Assembly (NCBI RefSeq): GCF_022095615.2
Contig: NZ_CP155559.1
Location: 4,548,501 to 4,612,500, forward strand
DNA length: 64,000 nucleotides
Direction of reading: 5' to 3'
Source: Bacillus thuringiensis
GTDB lineage: Bacteria; Bacillota; Bacilli; Bacillales; Bacillaceae_G
This document shows, in pieces, positions 59,562 through 64,000 of this stretch (the first letter of the stretch is position 1; each line of letters opens with the position of its first letter). A program made the translations under genes and the position numbers. The notes below the pieces were generated by a model. The model worked only from the letters and a program-made list of their open reading frames with translations, was not told the DNA's origin and ran no database searches.

Positions 59562-60777
59562 TTCCTACCGTGAGATTTTCAATGCTCCTGGTACAAAAGG
59601 ATTCTCATTAGCAGGATTTATAGCTCGGATGCCCATATCAATGATGGGCATTGGTATTGTTACAATGTTATCTCAGTTACGTGGTGACTATTGGCTTGCC
59701 GGAGCCGTTGCAGCCACCTTCACATTATCATCAGCTTTACTAGCTCCTCATATTTCTCGTATGGCTGATCAATTAGGGCAATCACGTATACTTCTTCCGG
59801 CTACAGGTATCAGTATTTTCTTTACAATCCTCTTACTTCTATGTACGAAATATGAGGCTCCTTATTGGACGCTATTTCTATCCGCCTTATGTGCAGGTTG
59901 TATGCCAAACATGTCGGCCATGGTGCGTGCACGTTGGGCTAAACTATACCGTGGATCCCATAAATTGCATGCAGCATTTTCCTTCGAATCGGTCGTCGAT
60001 GAAATTTGCTTCATCATTGGTCCTGTATTATCCGTCAGTTTAAGTGTTATGTTCTTCCCAGAAGCAGGACCACTTTTATCATCTGTTTTTCTTACAATCG
60101 GGGTATGCCTATTCACCATGCAAAAAAGCACAGAACCACCTGTACACCCTCACGACATTACAAACAAAGGAACAGTATTTAAAATTGGTACATTACGAGT
60201 GCTTGTATTCACACTCATCGCCATAGGTACTATATTTGGCACAATAGATGTCGTTAGTGTAGCTTTTGCTGAACATCAAGGAAACACAGTAGCTGCTAGC
60301 TTTGTGCTTTCCATCTATGCAATTGGTTCCTGCCTGGCAGGTCTAACTTTCGGTACTCTTAAACTCCGTACTCCACCATATAATCAATTTTTAATAGCAG
60401 TCACACTTTCCATGATAACAATGCTGCCACTAGTTTTCGTAAACACTATTACTTGGCTAGTAGTCATTGTTTTCTTTGCAGGGTTATCTGTCGCTCCTAC
60501 TATGATCATTACTATGGGGCTTGTGGAAAAAATCGTACCTGAATCAAAAATAACCGAAGGAATGACTTGGGCAATTACAGGACTTGGTATTGGAGTCTCC
60601 CTAGGGTCAGCGATAGCTGGTTTAGTTATTGATACCTTTGGAGCTCGGGCAGGATTTAGTGTGGCTATTATAGCAGGAGGCCTTGCCTTAACTATTGCAC
60701 TTTTAGGATACAAAACTCTTCAATCCGCATATAGTCATGCTGTTATGAAACCGGATGGGCATTCAGCAGAGAGTTAA
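59554..60777 (+). CDS. MFS transporter (probable drug exporter)
   Basis: The 407-aa protein has 12 hydrophobic helices and two homologous halves, with a central break near residue 200. Typical MFS features are ADQLGQSRILLPATG after the second helix and the PTMIITMGLVEKIVPESKIT loop. The context, a divergent TetR repressor and twin operators, is that of a drug or toxic-compound exporter. I use ATG 59554; an in-frame TTG at 59542 is inside the leader ORF. Confidence 0.85.
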   Translation: MFNSYREIFNAPGTKGFSLAGFIARMPISMMGIGIVTMLSQLRGDYWLAGAVAATFTLSSALLAPHISRMADQLGQSRILLPATGISIFFTILLLLCTKYEAPYWTLFLSALCAGCMPNMSAMVRARWAKLYRGSHKLHAAFSFESVVDEICFIIGPVLSVSLSVMFFPEAGPLLSSVFLTIGVCLFTMQKSTEPPVHPHDITNKGTVFKIGTLRVLVFTLIAIGTIFGTIDVVSVAFAEHQGNTVAASFVLSIYAIGSCLAGLTFGTLKLRTPPYNQFLIAVTLSMITMLPLVFVNTITWLVVIVFFAGLSVAPTMIITMGLVEKIVPESKITEGMTWAITGLGIGVSLGSAIAGLVIDTFGARAGFSVAIIAGGLALTIALLGYKTLQSAYSHAVMKPDGHSAES

Positions 60778-60789
60778 AACATATTCAAA

Positions 60790-60835
60790 AAATAGGATTA
60801 CCTCTTCTTATGTATAAGAAGAGGTAATCCTATTT
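60790..60835 (+). terminator. 21-bp perfect terminator after the MFS gene
   Basis: Arms 60790-60810 and 60815-60835 are perfect complements with a four-base loop. It lies just after the MFS stop codon. Confidence 0.85.
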
Positions 60836-60897
60836 AAATTAATATAACTTTTTTAAATTTATTATTTATAATCTGTTATAGCTTCTTCTATATCTAT

Positions 60898-60937
60898 ACA
60901 CAACAAAAAAGAGATAGCAGATTATGCTATCTCTTTT
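60898..60937 (-). terminator. rRNA-tRNA operon terminator
   Basis: Arms 60907-60919 and 60925-60937 form a 13-bp stem. On the minus strand it is followed by TTTTTTGTTG. It is directly downstream of tRNA-Glu, the last gene of the transcript. Confidence 0.88.
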
Positions 60938-60941
60938 AGTA

Positions 60942-61013
60942 TGACCCGTACGGGATTCGAACCCGTGTTACCGCCGTGAAAGGGCGGTGTCTTAACCACT
61001 TGACCAACGGGCC
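60942..61013 (-). tRNA. tRNA-Glu (TTC)
   Basis: Cloverleaf is complete with a 7-bp acceptor stem (GGCCCGT/ACGGGTC), anticodon TTC and T-loop GGTTCGAATC. 3' CCA is not encoded. Last tRNA of the cluster. Confidence 0.97.
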
Positions 61014-61018
61014 AGTTC

Positions 61019-61109
61019 TGGCAGAGAAGAAGGGATTCGAACCCTCGCACCGCGTTCGCGATCTACTCCCTTAGCAGGGGAGCCCCTTGAGCCACTTGGG
61101 TACTTCTCT
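61019..61109 (-). tRNA. tRNA-Ser (GCT)
   Basis: A long variable arm marks a serine tRNA; anticodon GCT. CCA is encoded. Confidence 0.97.
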
Positions 61110-61115
61110 ATAATA

Positions 61116-61190
61116 TGGCTCCGCAGGTAGGACTCGAACCTACGACCGATCGGTTAACAGCCGATAGCTCTACCACTGAGCTACTGCGGA
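61116..61190 (-). tRNA. tRNA-Asn (GTT)
   Basis: Complete cloverleaf with anticodon stem ATCGG/CCGAT around CTGTTAA. CCA is encoded. Confidence 0.97.
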
Positions 61191-61197
61191 ACAATTA

Positions 61198-61274
<77 letters not shown>

Positions 61275-61285
61275 ATAAATTGAAA

Positions 61286-61356
61286 AGCGGGTGAAGAGAA
61301 TCGAACTCTCGACCAGAGCTTGGAAGGCTCTTGTTTTACCACTAAACTACACCCGC
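61286..61356 (-). tRNA. tRNA-Gly (TCC)
   Basis: Complete cloverleaf, acceptor GCGGGTG/CACCCGC, anticodon loop CTTCCAA. CCA is not encoded. Confidence 0.96.
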
Positions 61357-61369
61357 ATTAAATTGTAAA

Positions 61370-61445
61370 TGGTGAGCCATGAAGGATTCGAACCTTCGAC
61401 CCTCTGATTAAAAGTCAGATGCTCTACCAACTGAGCTAATGGCTC
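61370..61445 (-). tRNA. tRNA-Lys (TTT)
   Basis: Complete cloverleaf, acceptor GAGCCAT/ATGGCTC, anticodon loop CTTTTAA. CCA is encoded. Confidence 0.97.
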
Positions 61446-61455
61446 ATTTTGAAAG

Positions 61456-61531
<76 letters not shown>

Positions 61532-61545
61532 TTGCGACTTCAAAA

Positions 61546-61621
<76 letters not shown>

Positions 61622-61635
61622 TTTATGTAAAAAAA

Positions 61636-61711
61636 TGGCGGTCCCGACCGGGGTCGAACCGGCGATCTCCTGCGTGACAGGCAGGCATGTTAACCACTAC
61701 ACCACGGGACC
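61636..61711 (-). tRNA. tRNA-Asp (GTC)
   Basis: Complete cloverleaf, acceptor GGTCCCG/CGGGACC, anticodon loop CTGTCAC. CCA is encoded. Confidence 0.97.
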
Positions 61712-61714
61712 ATT

Positions 61715-61791
<77 letters not shown>

Positions 61792-61818
61792 ATGATAAAA
61801 TATTTAATTTAGAAAAAA

Positions 61819-61911
61819 TGGAGGAGGTAGAGGGATTCGAACCCCCGCGCGACTCTCGCCACCTGTCGGTTTTCAAGACCGATCCCTTCAGCCGAACTTG
61901 GGTATACCTCC
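61819..61911 (-). tRNA. tRNA-Ser (TGA)
   Basis: Long variable arm, acceptor GGAGGTA/TACCTCC, anticodon loop CTTGAAA. CCA is encoded. Confidence 0.97.
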
Positions 61912-61928
61912 GAGATATAAACCTTTAG

Positions 61929-62005
61929 TGGTGGACCTTGTAGGACTCGAACCTACGACCGGACGGTTATGAGCCGTCTGCTCTAACCAGCTGAGCTAAA
62001 GGTCC
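61929..62005 (-). tRNA. tRNA-Ile2 (CAT, lysidine type)
   Basis: Anticodon CAT, but the body (GGACCTT acceptor, GACGG/CCGTC anticodon stem) matches tRNA-Ile2 of Bacillus, whose C34 is modified to lysidine by TilS. It is distinct from elongator Met (62010-62086). CCA is encoded. Confidence 0.9.
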
Positions 62006-62009
62006 TTTA

Positions 62010-62086
62010 TGGTAGCGGCGGAGGGGATCGAACCCCCGACCTCACGGGTATGAACCGTACGCTCTAGCCAGCTGAGCTACACCGCC
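62010..62086 (-). tRNA. Elongator tRNA-Met (CAT)
   Basis: Complete cloverleaf, acceptor GGCGGTG, anticodon loop TTCATAC. Standard pairing at 1-72 shows it is not the initiator. CCA is encoded. Confidence 0.95.
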
Positions 62087-62106
62087 ATAAATGATATTAA
62101 AACAAG

Positions 62107-62179
62107 TGGAGCCTAGCGGGATCGAACCGCTGACCTCCTGCGTGCAAGGCAGGCGCTCTCCCAGCTGAGCTAAGGCCCC
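62107..62179 (-). tRNA. tRNA-Ala (TGC)
   Basis: Complete cloverleaf, acceptor GGGGCCT/AGGCTCC, anticodon loop CTTGCAC. CCA is not encoded. Confidence 0.96.
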
Positions 62180-62193
62180 ATGTTTTTGGAAAA

Positions 62194-62267
62194 TCGGGAA
62201 GACAGGATTTGAACCTGCGACCCCCTGGTCCCAAACCAGGTGCTCTACCAAGCTGAGCCACTTCCCG
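62194..62267 (-). tRNA. tRNA-Pro (TGG)
   Basis: Complete cloverleaf, acceptor CGGGAAG/CTTCCCG, anticodon loop TTTGGGA. CCA is not encoded. Confidence 0.96.
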
Positions 62268-62277
62268 TTAATAAAAG

Positions 62278-62351
62278 CGCGCCCGAGAGGAGTCGAACCC
62301 CTAACCTCTTGATCCGTAGTCAAACGCTCTATCCAATTGAGCTACGGGCGC
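62278..62351 (-). tRNA. tRNA-Arg (ACG)
   Basis: Complete cloverleaf, acceptor GCGCCCG/CGGGCGC, anticodon loop CTACGGA; A34 should be deaminated to inosine. CCA is not encoded. Confidence 0.96.
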
Positions 62352-62354
62352 ATA

Positions 62355-62443
62355 TGGTGCCGAGGGCGGGGGTCGAACCCGCACGGTGGTCACCCACCGC
62401 AGGATTTTAAGTCCTGTGCGTCTGCCTGTTCCGCCACCCCGGC
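62355..62443 (-). tRNA. tRNA-Leu (TAA)
   Basis: Long variable arm, acceptor starting GCCGGGG, anticodon loop CTTAAAA. CCA is encoded. Confidence 0.97.
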
Positions 62444-62459
62444 ATGTCATATTGAAAAT

Positions 62460-62534
62460 TGGAGCGGAAGACGGGATTCGAACCCGCGACCCCAACCTTG
62501 GCAAGGTTGTATTCTACCACTGAACTACTTCCGC
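62460..62534 (-). tRNA. tRNA-Gly (GCC)
   Basis: Complete cloverleaf, acceptor GCGGAAG/CTTCCGC, anticodon loop TTGCCAA. CCA is encoded. Confidence 0.97.
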
Positions 62535-62563
62535 AAGACATGTATGAGTTATTTTATTAAAAG

Positions 62564-62644
62564 TGCGGGTGAAGGGAGTCGAACCCCCACGCCAAAGGCG
62601 CTAGATCCTAAGTCTAGTGCGTCTGCCAATTCCGCCACACCCGC
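62564..62644 (-). tRNA. tRNA-Leu (TAG)
   Basis: Long variable arm, acceptor GCGGGTG/CACCCGC, anticodon loop CTTAGGA. CCA is not encoded. Confidence 0.96.
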
Positions 62645-62667
62645 ATATTAATTATTTAAAGAAAAAA

Positions 62668-62744
62668 TGGGGCGACTGATGGGAATCGAACCCACGAATG
62701 CCGGAGCCACAATCCGGTGCGTTAACCACTTCGCCACAACCGCC
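62668..62744 (-). tRNA. tRNA-His (GTG)
   Basis: An 8-bp acceptor stem with the extra G(-1) paired to C73 marks a histidine tRNA; anticodon loop TTGTGGC. CCA is encoded. Confidence 0.97.
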
Positions 62745-62753
62745 ATGATTTTC

Positions 62754-62829
<76 letters not shown>

Positions 62830-62833
62830 TAAA

Positions 62834-62909
62834 TGGTGGAGGATGACGGGATCGAACCGCCGACCCCCTGCTTGTAAGGCAGGTGCTCTCCCAGCTGAGC
62901 TAATCCTCC
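62834..62909 (-). tRNA. tRNA-Val (TAC)
   Basis: Complete cloverleaf, acceptor GGAGGAT/ATCCTCC, anticodon loop CTTACAA. CCA is encoded. First tRNA after the 5S gene. Confidence 0.97.
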
Positions 62910-62913
62910 ATTT

Positions 62914-63029
62914 GCCTGGCAACGTCCTACTCTCACAGGGACAAGGTCCCAACTACCATCGGCGCTAGAGAGCTTAACTTCCGTGTTCGGTATGGGAACG
63001 GGTGTGACCTCTCTGCCATCATTACCAGA
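62914..63029 (-). rRNA. rrf: 5S ribosomal RNA
   Basis: About 116 bases with the conserved 5S segments GAGGTCACACCCGTTCCC, ACCGAACACGGAAGTTAAG and GTGAGAGTAGGACG. Ends are estimated from pairing of the terminal stem (TCTGGTAATG region with the TGCCAGGC end). It is four bases from tRNA-Val. Confidence 0.95.
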
Positions 63030-63131
63030 CTGTATTCATTTAAGACAAGAATCATTGTAACTTATTTAACTTTTAAAGTCAACAAGTTTTTTTATATTCT
63101 TTCAAAACTAGATAACATTGCTTCATATTAT

Positions 63132-64000
<869 letters not shown>

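Overview
The window is a low-GC Firmicute chromosome segment that fits the Bacillus cereus group. The evidence is the menFDHBEC plus menA set, a glgBCDAP operon, a camelysin/TasA-like protein beside a Vpr-like protease, a YjcZ-type sporulation peptide, BceRS/BceAB-type modules, an rRNA operon with a long tRNA tail that resembles B. subtilis trnB, and intergenic repeats that look like B. cereus bcr elements. No plasmid, prophage or intact transposase gene is visible.

Layout. 1-900: mostly non-coding, with one doubtful small ORF. 0.9-4.8 kb: a YxeA-like protein and a minus-strand operon of methyltransferase, DedA protein, response regulator and histidine kinase. 5.2-7.0 kb: an AraC-type regulator, a possible 38-aa gene and a YolD-like protein. 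7.1-20 kb: antimicrobial-peptide response region with a BceA/BceB-like pair, a truncated AraC remnant, an sdpRI-like pair, then a BceR/BceS-like system followed by three paralogous permeases and one ATPase. 20-26.4 kb: YjcZ peptide and a six-gene catabolic operon (metallohydrolase, DgaE, DgaF, PfkB kinase, GntR regulator, GntP permease) for an amino-sugar acid. 26.6-30.7 kb: secreted beta-propeller-like protein, then a VanR/VanS-like system driving a VanY-like carboxypeptidase. 30.8-39.7 kb: menaquinone biosynthesis. 39.8-43.2 kb: YteA, cold-shock protein, TIGR00266 protein, lipase and a 44-aa membrane peptide. 43.3-51.7 kb: glycogen operon. 52.2-57.0 kb: camelysin-like protein and a 1407-aa subtilase with cohesin-like and dockerin-like regions. 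57.2-60.8 kb: lactate dehydrogenase, and a TetR regulator divergent from an MFS exporter. 60.9-64 kb: 22 tRNAs, 5S and the 3' part of 23S rRNA, all on the minus strand.

How the genes work together. Several blocks form closed circuits: sensor, transporter and operator for peptide antibiotics; sensor and peptidoglycan trimming enzyme; regulator, permease and enzymes for sugar-acid breakdown to pyruvate and glyceraldehyde phosphate; and TetR with its exporter around a symmetric divergent promoter. ldh carries two TTGTGAA-N4-TTCACA-type sites that suit Rex and Fnr. Small repeats have landed on or next to stop codons inside or at the end of operons (menB, glgD, the TIGR00266 gene). The strongest unexplained items are a structured IS200/IS605-like remnant inside the glg operon, the one-ATPase/three-permease Bce cluster with a start site caught in a hairpin, and an RBS-equipped 16-codon leader overlapping the MFS start.
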